A stretch of 9,294 nt of DNA from Caulobacteraceae bacterium (GCA_030151985.1 JASLDZ010000368.1:1-9294), one strand, 5' to 3'; positions 1 through 6,137 are shown, numbered from the stretch's first letter. Translations and numbers: made by a program. The notes: generated from the sequence alone by a model not told the origin.

Positions 1-192
1 CGCCTGCGCGTGGCGGCGCATGGAGGCGAGGGTGTGGACGATCTTCTGCTTGTGGTGCTTCACGTAGGTGAGCTCGCTCGCGACCTCCGCCATCAGGACG
101 ACGTCGCACTCGGGGTCGAGGTCGCGGAGCGAGGACAGGCGGTCCGGCGCCGAGAGCTGGTCGCCCAGCACCAGCCGCAAGGCGCCCCGCAC
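1..192 (-). CDS. FeS-type cryptochrome/photolyase family protein, N-terminal part (runs off left edge)
   Basis: Only the first 64 codons are in the window. The translation carries the Rossmann-like start of the bacterial FeS photolyase/cryptochrome group (the PhrB of Agrobacterium / CryB of Rhodobacter type): LRLVLGDQLS at residues 5-14, a DVVLMAEV strand at 30-37 and the ELTYVKHHKQKIVHTLASMR segment at 40-59, which is the family's conserved YVxHHKxK region. Known members repair (6-4) photoproducts or act as blue-light receptors and bind FAD, a ribolumazine antenna and a 4Fe-4S cluster. Those sites lie beyond the edge, so repair versus sensing cannot be decided here. I chose the GTG start at 192 because AGGAAGG sits 8 nt upstream and the family N-terminus begins close to it. 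An in-frame ATG at 225 would add 11 residues, and the ATG at 197 is out of frame. The gene is divergent from cysK. Confidence 0.87.
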   Translation of the reverse strand, partial: MRGALRLVLGDQLSAPDRLSSLRDLDPECDVVLMAEVASELTYVKHHKQKIVHTLASMRRHAQA

Positions 193-200
193 GCCATGAT

Positions 201-207
201 CCTTCCT
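201..207 (-). promoter_or_regulatory. Ribosome binding site that decides the photolyase start
   Basis: AGGAAGG on the minus strand lies 8 nt before the GTG at 192. It lies too close to the out-of-frame ATG at 197 and inside the reading frame from the ATG at 225, so it favours the GTG. Confidence 0.6.
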
Positions 208-299
208 GCGAGCGCCCCCTTGCATTCCAGCCGTTCAACGCGACGGCCGCGGCTTGGCTTCCCTTGCCACCGCCGAACGCATCCGCCACCAAGGCGGCG

Positions 300-1307
300 A
301 TGCACGCCCACGTCGCCCTTCCCTCCGTCGTCGAGGCCATCGGCAACACGCCGCTGATCCGCCTGCGCCGGGCCAGCGAGGCTACCGGCTGCGAGATCCT
401 GGGCAAGGCGGAGTTCATGAACCCGGGCGCCTCGGTGAAGGACCGCGCCGCGCTGGGCATCGTCCGCGACGCCGAGACGCGCGGGGCGCTGCGGCCGGGC
501 GGGCTGATCGTGGAGGGCTCGGCGGGGAATACGGGCATCGGCCTGGCGATGGTGGGCCGCGCCCTCGGCTATCGCACGCTGGTCGTCATCCCGCGCAACC
601 AAGCGGACGAGAAGAAGCAGGCGATCCGGCTGGCGGGCGCCGAGCTGGTGGAGGTCGATCCCGCGCCCTACGCCGATCCTGGCAACTACCAGCACGTCTC
701 CCGCCGCTTGGCCGAGGAGCGGGCCGTCTCGGAGCCGAACGGCGCGATCTGGGCCAACCAGTTCGACAACACCGCCAACCGCGAGGCGCATCGCCTCACC
801 ACTGCGCCGGAAATCCTATCGCAGACAGGCGGTAAGCTCGACGCCTTCATCTGCGCTGTCGGCACCGGAGGCACCCTCGCCGGCGTGGCGGCGGGCCTGC
901 GGGAGGTCAAGCCGGACGTGGTGATCGGGCTCGCCGATCCTCCCGGCTCGGCCATGCTGGGCGCCTTCACGACCGGCGACATGGCGGTCGCCGGCGATTC
1001 GATCACCGAGGGCATCGGGCAGGGCCGGATCACGGCGAACCTGGAAGGGCTGAAGGTCGACCACGCCTTCCGCATCCCCGACGCCGAGGCGCTGGGCGCG
1101 GTGTTCGACCTTGTGGAGCACGAGGGCCTCTGCGTCGGCGGCTCGGCCGGCGTGAACGTGGCGGGCGCGGTGCGGCTGGCCCGCGCGCTGGGGCCGGGGC
1201 GCACGATCGTGACCATCCTGTGCGACGCCGGCCAGCGCTACGCCTCCAAACTCTTCAATCCCGCCTTCCTGACGCCTCGCGGCTTGCCGACGCCGCCCTG
1301 GCTGTAG
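300..1307 (+). CDS. cysK: Cysteine synthase (O-acetylserine sulfhydrylase), variant CysK
   Basis: This is a 335-residue fold-type II PLP enzyme, expected to make L-cysteine from O-acetylserine and sulfide in the cytoplasm. Visible motifs are GNTPLIRL (15-22), NPGASVKDR (41-49) with the PLP lysine at 47, a SAGNTG loop (74-79), the phosphate-binding GTGGT (188-192) and GIGQGRITANL (238-248). E. coli CysK is about 323 residues, so the length is normal. Two active-site segments differ from the textbook enzyme: SAGNTG replaces TSGNTG, and LCDAGQRY (307-314) replaces LPSSGERY. From memory, an EGTAGNTG/CDxGxRY subgroup is common in alphaproteobacteria and is annotated as cysteine synthase A. I chose the ATG at 300, which has AAGG 5 nt upstream; an in-frame TTG at 264 would add 12 unconserved residues. 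It is the first gene of the sulfur operon. A cystathionine beta-synthase-like reaction is a less likely alternative. Confidence 0.92.
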   Translation: MHAHVALPSVVEAIGNTPLIRLRRASEATGCEILGKAEFMNPGASVKDRAALGIVRDAETRGALRPGGLIVEGSAGNTGIGLAMVGRALGYRTLVVIPRNQADEKKQAIRLAGAELVEVDPAPYADPGNYQHVSRRLAEERAVSEPNGAIWANQFDNTANREAHRLTTAPEILSQTGGKLDAFICAVGTGGTLAGVAAGLREVKPDVVIGLADPPGSAMLGAFTTGDMAVAGDSITEGIGQGRITANLEGLKVDHAFRIPDAEALGAVFDLVEHEGLCVGGSAGVNVAGAVRLARALGPGRTIVTILCDAGQRYASKLFNPAFLTPRGLPTPPWL

Positions 1308-1318
1308 AGGTTGCCGTC

Positions 1319-2185
1319 ATGGACCCGAACGCCGACCCCCTCGTCTCCACCGCCTGGCTGGCCGAGCGGCTGGGCGCGCCGGACGTCCGGCCGGTGGACG
1401 CCACCTGGCTGATGCCGGGACCGGACGGGCGACCGCCCCGGAACGCGCGAGCCGACTTCGAAGCCGCGCACGTGCCCGGCGCGGTGTTCTTCGACATCGA
1501 CGAGATCGCCGACACCGCCTCGCCCCTCCCCCACATGCTGCCGAGCGCCGCCAAGTTCGCGAGCCGGGTCAAGGCCCTGGGGCTGGGGGACGGTTCGCGC
1601 ATCGTGGTCTACGACCAGTCGGGGCTGCTCAGCGCGGCCCGGGTGTGGTGGACCTTCCGGGTCATGGGCCACGAGGACGTGGTGGTGCTCGACGGCGGGC
1701 TGCCCAAGTGGATCGCCGAAGGTCGGCCGACGGAGGACCGCCCCACGCCGCTGCGCGAGCGCCACTTCACCGCGCGCATCGACAACGGCCTGGTGCGCGA
1801 CCTCGCGGGCGTGCGTCGCGCGTTGGAGGGCGGGCGCGAGCAGGTAGTGGACGCCCGGCCGGCGGCCCGCTTCAGGGGCGAGGCCCCGGAGCCCCGCGCC
1901 GGTCTGACGGGCGGCCACATGCCGGGCGCGCGCAACGTCCCCTCCTCCACCCTCTTCGCGCCGGACGGGACGATGCTGCCGAAGGAGGCGCTGGCCGCGC
2001 TGTTCGCCGACGCGGGCGTGGACGTGGCGCGGCCGGTGGTGACGAGCTGCGGCTCGGGGATCACCGCCTGCCTGCTGGCCCTGGCGCTCGCGCGGCTCGG
2101 GCGCTGGCGCACCGCGATCTACGACGGCTCCTGGGCCGAGTGGGGCGCGGCCGAGGGCGTGCCGGTGGCGTCGGGCGCGGCCTGA
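1319..2185 (+). CDS. sseA: 3-mercaptopyruvate sulfurtransferase (two-domain rhodanese)
   Basis: This is a 288-residue protein with two rhodanese domains. The N-terminal domain (about 8-140) is the structural, inactive copy, with HVPGAVFFDIDEIAD at 51-65. The C-terminal domain (about 155-283) is catalytic, with VVDAR (176-180), GHMPGARNVP (199-208) and the active-site loop CGSGITA at 244-250. Cys244 is the persulfide-forming residue. A CGSG(V/I)T loop marks mercaptopyruvate sulfurtransferases, whereas thiosulfate rhodaneses carry CRKGVT. The enzyme moves sulfur from 3-mercaptopyruvate to a thiol acceptor or cyanide. I chose the ATG at 1319: it has AGAGG 8 nt upstream, overlapping the cysK stop, and the family N-terminus (LVSTAWLAERL) follows directly. 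An upstream in-frame start at 1220 would lie inside cysK. The gap to cysK is 11 bp, and the stop shares one base with the metC start. Confidence 0.94.
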   Translation: MDPNADPLVSTAWLAERLGAPDVRPVDATWLMPGPDGRPPRNARADFEAAHVPGAVFFDIDEIADTASPLPHMLPSAAKFASRVKALGLGDGSRIVVYDQSGLLSAARVWWTFRVMGHEDVVVLDGGLPKWIAEGRPTEDRPTPLRERHFTARIDNGLVRDLAGVRRALEGGREQVVDARPAARFRGEAPEPRAGLTGGHMPGARNVPSSTLFAPDGTMLPKEALAALFADAGVDVARPVVTSCGSGITACLLALALARLGRWRTAIYDGSWAEWGAAEGVPVASGAA

Positions 2186-3378
2186 TGTCCGGCGGCCCCG
2201 CCGACCCCCGCTGGCGCGAGGCCACGCGCCTGGTCCGCGCCTCGGGCGGGCCGGAGGTGGCGGGGGCGGCGGCCCCGGTCGCGGTGAACCCTCCGATCCA
2301 GCGCGGCTCCACCGTCATCATCCCGCGCGCCGAGCAGCTGCACAGCCAGGACATCTGCACCTACGGCTTGGGGCGGGGCCTGGCCACGCACGAGGCGCTA
2401 GCTTCGGCCCTGGCGGAGCTGGAGCACGCCGCGGACGTCAGCCTCTACCCCTCGGGGCTCGCGGCGGTGACGGGGCCGCTGCTGGCGCTGCTGAAGGCGG
2501 GGGACGAGGTCCTGATGGCGGACGCCGTCTACGGCCCCACGCGCCGCTTCGCGGGCGGCGTGCTGAAGCGGTTCGGGGTGACGACGCGCTACTTCGCGCC
2601 GCGCGCCACGGCTGACGAGATCCTGACCCAGGCCGGCCCCGCCACGCGGCTGGTATTCCTGGAGAGCCCCGGTTCGCTCACCTTCGAGATCGCCGACACG
2701 GCCGCCATCGCCGCCGCCTGCCGCGCGCGCGGCATCCTGACGGTGATGGATAACACCTGGGCGGCCGGGGTGCTGTTCAAGCCGCTGGACCACGGCGTGG
2801 ACGTCTCGATTCAGGCGCTGACCAAGTACGTCGGAGGCCACGCAGACCTGTTCATGGGGTCGGCCGCCGCGCGCGATCCCGCGCTCGTGCGCGCCCTGGC
2901 CGACGGGGTGACCGACCTGGGCTGGGGCGTCTCGGCCGACGACGCCTACGCCATGCTGCGCGGCCTGCGCACCCTCTCCACCCGCCTGCGCCGGCACGAA
3001 GCGAGCGCGCTCCAGGTCGCCCGCTGGCTCGCCGGCCGTCCGGAGGTGGCTGAGGTGCTGCACCCGGCGCTGGAGACCTCGCCGGACCATGCCCTTTGGA
3101 AGCGCGACTTCACCGGCTCCAACGGCCTGTTCGGCGTGGTGCTGAAGCCTGCGCCGGTGGAGCGGGCGCGCGCCATGCTGGACGCGCTGCGGCTGTTCGG
3201 GCTGGGCTTCTCGTGGGGCGGCTACGAGAGCCTGGCGGTGCTCTACGACCGCCACGTCGCGCGCAGCGCCCAGCCGCTGACGCTCGCCGGCCCCCTGCTG
3301 CGCCTGCATGTCGGCCTGGAGGACCCGGCCGACCTGATCGACGACCTGGAGCGCGGGTTCGCCGCGCTCGCCCGCTGA
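2185..3378 (+). CDS. metC: Cystathionine beta-lyase
   Basis: This is a 397-residue enzyme of the Cys/Met-metabolism PLP family (fold type I). It cleaves cystathionine to homocysteine, pyruvate and ammonia in methionine synthesis; many members also release sulfide from cysteine. Visible motifs are TYGLGRG (59-65), the PLP-stacking YPSGLAA region (88-94), MDNTWAAG (188-195), the Schiff-base lysine in ALTKYVGGH (Lys214), the lyase-typical FSWGGYESL (342-350) and the carboxylate-binding arginine in LLRLHVGLED (Arg374). The SWGGYESL and WGVSADDAY blocks favour beta-lyase over cystathionine gamma-synthase or gamma-lyase. The length is normal for MetC. The ATG at 2185 shares its A with the TGA of sseA and has no clear Shine-Dalgarno sequence, so translation is probably coupled to sseA. 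The same frame stays open upstream across sseA, but that part is only a shadow of sseA. Confidence 0.95.
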   Translation: MSGGPADPRWREATRLVRASGGPEVAGAAAPVAVNPPIQRGSTVIIPRAEQLHSQDICTYGLGRGLATHEALASALAELEHAADVSLYPSGLAAVTGPLLALLKAGDEVLMADAVYGPTRRFAGGVLKRFGVTTRYFAPRATADEILTQAGPATRLVFLESPGSLTFEIADTAAIAAACRARGILTVMDNTWAAGVLFKPLDHGVDVSIQALTKYVGGHADLFMGSAAARDPALVRALADGVTDLGWGVSADDAYAMLRGLRTLSTRLRRHEASALQVARWLAGRPEVAEVLHPALETSPDHALWKRDFTGSNGLFGVVLKPAPVERARAMLDALRLFGLGFSWGGYESLAVLYDRHVARSAQPLTLAGPLLRLHVGLEDPADLIDDLERGFAALAR

Positions 3379-3380
3379 CC

Positions 3381-3384
3381 GGAG
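3381..3384 (+). promoter_or_regulatory. Ribosome binding site supporting a TTG start for the glutathione transferase
   Basis: GGAG lies 7 nt before the TTG at 3392 and just after the metC stop. No in-frame ATG or GTG exists between the metC stop and the conserved KLYGHPFS N-terminus, so this site decides the start. Confidence 0.7.
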
Positions 3385-3391
3385 CGCCGCC

Positions 3392-4051
3392 TTGACCCCC
3401 AAGCTCTACGGCCACCCCTTCTCCTCCTACACCTGGAAGGCGCTGATCGGCCTGCGCGAGGCGGGTGCGGACTTCACCTTCCTGGAGCTCTCGCCGGAGC
3501 GCCCGGAGGTCGGCGAGGCGCTCGCCCGCCTGCACCCGCTCGGCCGCTTTCCCGTGCTGGAGACGGACGAAGGGACGCTGTGGGAATCCAGCGTCATCGT
3601 CGAATGGGCGCGGCAGCACGCCGCCCGCCCCTGCGGCCTGATCCCCGCCGACCCCGCGACGGCGCTGCGCGTGCGCGAGCGCGACCGCATCTTCGACAAC
3701 TACGTCATGACGCCGGTGCAGACGATCGTCTCTGACCACATGCGGCCGGAGGCGGAGCGCGATCCGACCGGCGTCGCCCGGGCGCAGGAGATCCTGGAGC
3801 GCATCTACGCCTGGCTCGACCGGGAGCTGGAAGGGCGCGGCTGGGCGGTGGGCGGGGACTTCACCCTGGCCGACTGCGCGGCGGCGCCCTCGCTGTTCTA
3901 CGCCGACTGGCTGCGGCCGGTCGCGCCGCACGCCCACCTGGCCGCCTACCTGCGCCGCCTGCGCGAGCGGCCCACGGTGCGCGAAGTCGTGGACGCCGCC
4001 CGGCCCTACCGCGCCTACTTCCCGCCCGGCGTGCCGGCGCACGCGGACTGA
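3392..4051 (+). CDS. Glutathione S-transferase family protein
   Basis: This is a 219-residue cytosolic glutathione transferase of usual length. The N-terminal thioredoxin-like domain (about 3-78) has LYGHPFSSYTWK (5-16) where the catalytic residue normally sits, the cis-proline in GRFPVLE (51-57; Pro54), and the Glu65-Ser66 pair in WESSVIVEW that binds the glutamyl part of glutathione. The all-helical C-terminal domain includes the family's helix-capping segment GGDFTLADCAAAP (154-166, Asp161). The class cannot be set from sequence alone; Ser11 or Ser12 is a possible catalytic residue. The start is a TTG with a good GGAG 7 nt upstream. The gene begins 13 bp after metC and is the last gene of the cysK-sseA-metC unit. 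Its exact substrate is unknown; a thiol-linked role fits its neighbours. Its stop lies 7 bp from the 3' end of a convergent tRNA. Confidence 0.9.
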   Translation: MTPKLYGHPFSSYTWKALIGLREAGADFTFLELSPERPEVGEALARLHPLGRFPVLETDEGTLWESSVIVEWARQHAARPCGLIPADPATALRVRERDRIFDNYVMTPVQTIVSDHMRPEAERDPTGVARAQEILERIYAWLDRELEGRGWAVGGDFTLADCAAAPSLFYADWLRPVAPHAHLAAYLRRLRERPTVREVVDAARPYRAYFPPGVPAHAD

Positions 4052-4058
4052 TCGGCGG

Positions 4059-4135
4059 TGGCGCGCCCTGCAGGACTCGAACCTGCAACCGCTCGCTTAG
4101 AAGGCGAGTGCTCTATCCGGTTGAGCTAAGGGCGC
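4059..4135 (-). tRNA. tRNA-Arg (anticodon UCU)
   Basis: This is a 77-nt cloverleaf. The acceptor stem GCGCCCT pairs perfectly with AGGGCGC, the anticodon loop is CTTCTAA with anticodon TCT at 4101-4099, and the T arm is GCAGG-TTCGAGT-CCTGC. The discriminator is G, followed by an encoded CCA. It reads AGA and AGG, which are rare in so GC-rich a genome. It lies 31 bp downstream of the NDUFS4-like gene on the same strand and may be read through from it; I see no clear promoter of its own. Confidence 0.96.
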
Positions 4136-4166
4136 CCTTGCGCCGCAGCCTAGCGCCCGCGGGGGC

Positions 4167-4472
4167 TCAGTGCGACCAGGGCTGCTTGCGGGTGAAGGCG
4201 AAGTTGTCGGCGTAGGCCTTGATGATGACCTTGCGCTCATGCGCGGGCTGCAGGCGGAAGGGGATGCCGTGGCGCTGGGCGTAGGCGACCGCCTCGTCCG
4301 AGGTCTCGAAGGAGAGCCGCACCTGGCCGTCCATGTCGGTGGAGCTGGTCCAGCCCATCAGCGGCTCGGGCGTGCGGGCGCTGGCGGGCTCGAACTCCAG
4401 CACCCAGTCGCGGGTCCGGGCGCGGCCGGACTGCATGGAGGATTTCGTCGGCTTGTAGATGCGCGCGAGCAT
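4167..4472 (-). CDS. NDUFS4-like accessory subunit of respiratory complex I
   Basis: This 101-residue protein matches the ETC complex I subunit conserved region, the family of mitochondrial NDUFS4 (the 18-kDa or AQDQ subunit). Diagnostic segments are RIYKPTKSSMQSG (4-16), WVLEFEP (23-29), PLMGWTSSTD (37-46), the LSFETSDEAVAYAQRHG block (53-69) and YADNFAF (87-93). These line up along the whole length with the mature human protein, which carries NNMQSG, PLMGWASTAD and YGANFSW at the same places. In complex I this subunit packs against the peripheral NADH-oxidising arm and stabilises it. It is absent from E. coli but known in alphaproteobacteria. The ATG at 4472 has AGGGA 5 nt upstream. The gene stands alone, away from any nuo genes, 24 bp after tRNA-Pro and 31 bp before tRNA-Arg, all on one strand, so a shared transcript is likely. 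Confidence 0.93.
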   Translation of the reverse strand: MLARIYKPTKSSMQSGRARTRDWVLEFEPASARTPEPLMGWTSSTDMDGQVRLSFETSDEAVAYAQRHGIPFRLQPAHERKVIIKAYADNFAFTRKQPWSH

Positions 4473-4496
4473 GGACGTCCCTGTCGGCCGGCGAGG

Positions 4497-4573
4497 TGGT
4501 CGGGGCGGCAAGATTCGAACTTGCGACCCTCTGCTCCCAAAGCAGATGCGCTACCAGGCTGCGCTACGCCCCG
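4497..4573 (-). tRNA. tRNA-Pro (anticodon UGG)
   Basis: This is a 77-nt cloverleaf. Acceptor CGGGGCG pairs with CGCCCCG, the D arm is GCGCAGCCTGGTAGCGC, and the anticodon loop is TTTGGGA, giving anticodon TGG. The T arm is GCAAG-TTCGAAT-CTTGC, the discriminator is A, and CCA is encoded. It lies 47 bp downstream of the glutaminyl cyclotransferase gene and 24 bp upstream of the NDUFS4-like gene. Confidence 0.96.
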
Positions 4574-4591
4574 ACGGACAGGCGCGGTCTT

Positions 4592-4618
4592 GCCGCAAGC
4601 GCCGGTCCGCCGCAAGCG
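4592..4618 (-). repeat. Pair of 10-bp direct repeats ahead of tRNA-Pro
   Basis: GCCGCAAGCG (plus strand) occurs at 4592-4601 and again at 4609-4618, so the copies are 17 bp apart. Read on the minus strand this gives two CGCTTGCGGC copies, each with a TTGCGG that could act as a -35 element for tRNA-Pro. No convincing -10 follows, so a promoter or regulator site is only a guess. Confidence 0.45.
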
Positions 4619-4620
4619 GA

Positions 4621-5424
4621 TCACCGCTTGGGAGGCGTCAGCTTGATCTCGTAGAGGCGCGGCCAGTACTTGCCCGTGACGAACAGGCGGTCGTGGGCGG
4701 CGTCGTAGGCGATGCCGTTCAGCACGTCCGGTCCGCCGGGCGCCCCCTCGCCGTGCGGCTGCCCGAGCAGGCCCGAAAGGTCGATCCAGCCGGTGACGTG
4801 GCCGGTCCTCGGGTCGATGCGCGCGATGCGGTCGGTCATCCAGATGTTGGCCAGGAGCTCGCCCTTCACCCACTCCAGCTCGTTCAGCATGGGGACGGGG
4901 CGGCCATCGTCGGTGACGGGGATGCGGGCGGTCTCGCGCAGGGTGGCGGGGTCGAGCACCCGCAATTCCGGGGTGCCGTCGCTCATGTAGAGGCGCGCGC
5001 CGTCGGTCGTCAGCGCCCAGCCCTCGCCGGGGTAACGGAACTCACCTTTCGGCGCGAAGGTCTTGAGATCGTAGATGAAGCCGACGCCCGAGCGCCAGGT
5101 GAGCTGGACGATGCGGTCGCCGACGGGGGCGATGCCCTCGCCGAAGTAGCGCGGGTCGAGCGCTCGGCTCTGCAGCACCCGCCCCGTGGCCAGGCGCACG
5201 CGCCGGATGTTGGAATGGCCCTCGTAGCCGGTGCTCTCGTAGAGGTCGCCGTCGCGGTAGAACAGGCCCTCGGTGAAGGCTTCGGCGTCGTGCGGATAGG
5301 CGTGCACCACCCGGTAGCCGAACACCGGCGCGCGCGAGGCGGCGAAGTCGGGCGTCGTTGGGGCCTGTGCGGCGGCGGGCGCGGCGAGGGCGAGCGCCAG
5401 GGCGGCGGCGAGGAAGCGGAGCAT
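4621..5424 (-). CDS. Secreted glutaminyl-peptide cyclotransferase (plant/bacterial type)
   Basis: This 267-residue protein begins with a clear signal peptide: MLR, then an Ala/Leu core, then AAAQA, with likely cleavage after residue 21. The mature part is a five-bladed beta-propeller of the papaya-type glutamine cyclotransferase family. Visible blocks are FTEGLFY (50-56; its Glu aligns with the catalytic Glu of the papaya enzyme), YESTGYEGHSNIRRV (62-76), YFGEGI (93-98), QLTWRSGVGFIYDL (107-120), EGWALTTDG (134-142), LYMSDGT (145-151), NELEWVKGELLANIW (181-195) and VLNGIAYD (234-241) followed by VTGKYWP (249-255). The family turns N-terminal glutamine into pyroglutamate with release of ammonia. 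The signal peptide points to the periplasm. The natural substrate is unknown. I chose the ATG at 5424; an adjacent GTG at 5427 would add one residue, and no strong ribosome binding site separates them. It lies 50 bp after the cold-shock gene. Confidence 0.92.
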   Translation of the reverse strand: MLRFLAAALALALAAPAAAQAPTTPDFAASRAPVFGYRVVHAYPHDAEAFTEGLFYRDGDLYESTGYEGHSNIRRVRLATGRVLQSRALDPRYFGEGIAPVGDRIVQLTWRSGVGFIYDLKTFAPKGEFRYPGEGWALTTDGARLYMSDGTPELRVLDPATLRETARIPVTDDGRPVPMLNELEWVKGELLANIWMTDRIARIDPRTGHVTGWIDLSGLLGQPHGEGAPGGPDVLNGIAYDAAHDRLFVTGKYWPRLYEIKLTPPKR

Positions 5425-5474
5425 CACGGGGAGAGACTAGAGGATCAAGGCCGAAAGCGGGCCTGCGCCCCGGC

Positions 5475-6104
5475 TCAATCGGCTTCGATCGCGGCGACGA
5501 CCAGCCCCTTGGGCCCCTCGGCGAAGCGAACGGTGATCTCGTCGCCCGGCTGGATGTCGTCCAGCCCCGAGCGGCGCAGCGTCTCGATGTGGACGAAGAT
5601 GTCGGCGTCGCCGCCCGGCCGGGTCACGAAGCCGTAGCCCTTGGTGCGGTTGAACCATTTCACGCTGACGCGTTCGGGCGGGCCGGAGGGCGGCAGGCGC
5701 CGGGCGTAGCGGGCGCCGTCCAGCGGCTCGCGCCCCGCGCCGTCCCGGTGCTCGCCGTCATGGCGGGCGCCGTAGCCGTCGGCGCGCTCGCGCCGGAAGC
5801 CGTCGCGCAGGGGCCGCGGCGAGGGCTGGGTGGCGGACGATTCGTCCATGTCGTGGATGGCGGCGACCTGCCAGCCCTTGGGACGGCGCACCGCATCGCA
5901 GACCACGATCGCGCCCTCGAGCGCGGTCTCTCGGCCCGACTCGCGCAGGCAGGTGACGTGCAGCAGGACGTCCCGCAGGTCGGTGGAGCCCGGATCGTCG
6001 GGCACGACGAAGCCGTACCCTTTGCCCGGATCGAACCATTTCACACGCCCGGTGATGCGGACCGGCGCGGCCGCGTCGACATCACCGAATTCCAGCCCCG
6101 ACAT
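5475..6104 (-). CDS. Two-domain cold-shock protein (CspC/CspD-like)
   Basis: This 209-residue protein has two cold-shock domains. The first (about 17-85) has GRVKWFDPGKGYGFVV with RNP1 at 28-33 and a VLLHVTCL version of RNP2 at 46-53. The second (about 145-208) has VSVKWFNRTKGYGFVT with RNP1 at 155-160 and a normal IFVHIETL RNP2 at 169-176. Between them is a linker of roughly 60 residues rich in Arg, Asp and Gly and probably disordered. Cold-shock domains bind single-stranded RNA or DNA and loosen RNA structure. Two-domain forms of about 200 residues, such as Caulobacter CspC and CspD, are typical of alphaproteobacteria, and VLLHVT in the first domain is, from memory, normal for them. The ATG at 6104 has AGGG 4 nt upstream. 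A leader hairpin and a candidate promoter lie just upstream. Regulation could be by cold or by growth phase; the sequence does not decide. Confidence 0.93.
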   Translation of the reverse strand: MSGLEFGDVDAAAPVRITGRVKWFDPGKGYGFVVPDDPGSTDLRDVLLHVTCLRESGRETALEGAIVVCDAVRRPKGWQVAAIHDMDESSATQPSPRPLRDGFRRERADGYGARHDGEHRDGAGREPLDGARYARRLPPSGPPERVSVKWFNRTKGYGFVTRPGGDADIFVHIETLRRSGLDDIQPGDEITVRFAEGPKGLVVAAIEAD

Positions 6105-6114
6105 GACGCCCTGC

Positions 6115-6137
6115 GCCCACGCGCACGAGGCGTGGGC
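6115..6137 (-). promoter_or_regulatory. Perfect hairpin in the leader of the cold-shock gene
   Basis: GCCCACGC (6115-6122) and GCGTGGGC (6130-6137) form an uninterrupted 8-bp stem with a 7-nt loop. On the transcript its base ends 2 nt before the AGGG ribosome binding site (6112-6109) and 10 nt before the ATG. If the promoter at 6152-6179 is right, the hairpin fills most of a leader of about 40 nt. It could tune ribosome access or protect the 5' end of the mRNA. No T-run follows, so it is not an intrinsic terminator. Confidence 0.55.

Noticed and set aside
193..299. A riboswitch or promoter ahead of cysK
   Set aside because: The gap is too short and lacks recognisable SAM-riboswitch pairing; the TTGCAT at 220-225 has no -10 partner at a suitable distance.
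10..357. A plus-strand 115-codon open frame at the left edge
   Set aside because: It is the complement of the photolyase start, has no recognisable domain and overlaps the cysK start.
1645..2184. The open frame that extends metC upstream by 180 codons, hinting at a fusion protein
   Set aside because: The upstream part overlaps sseA in another frame and is Arg/Gly/Ala-rich nonsense. The MetC family N-terminus begins at the ATG at 2185.
5448..5464. AGGCC/GGCCT hairpin between the cold-shock and cyclotransferase genes as a terminator
   Set aside because: The stem is only 5 bp and is followed by a mixed sequence rather than a T-run.
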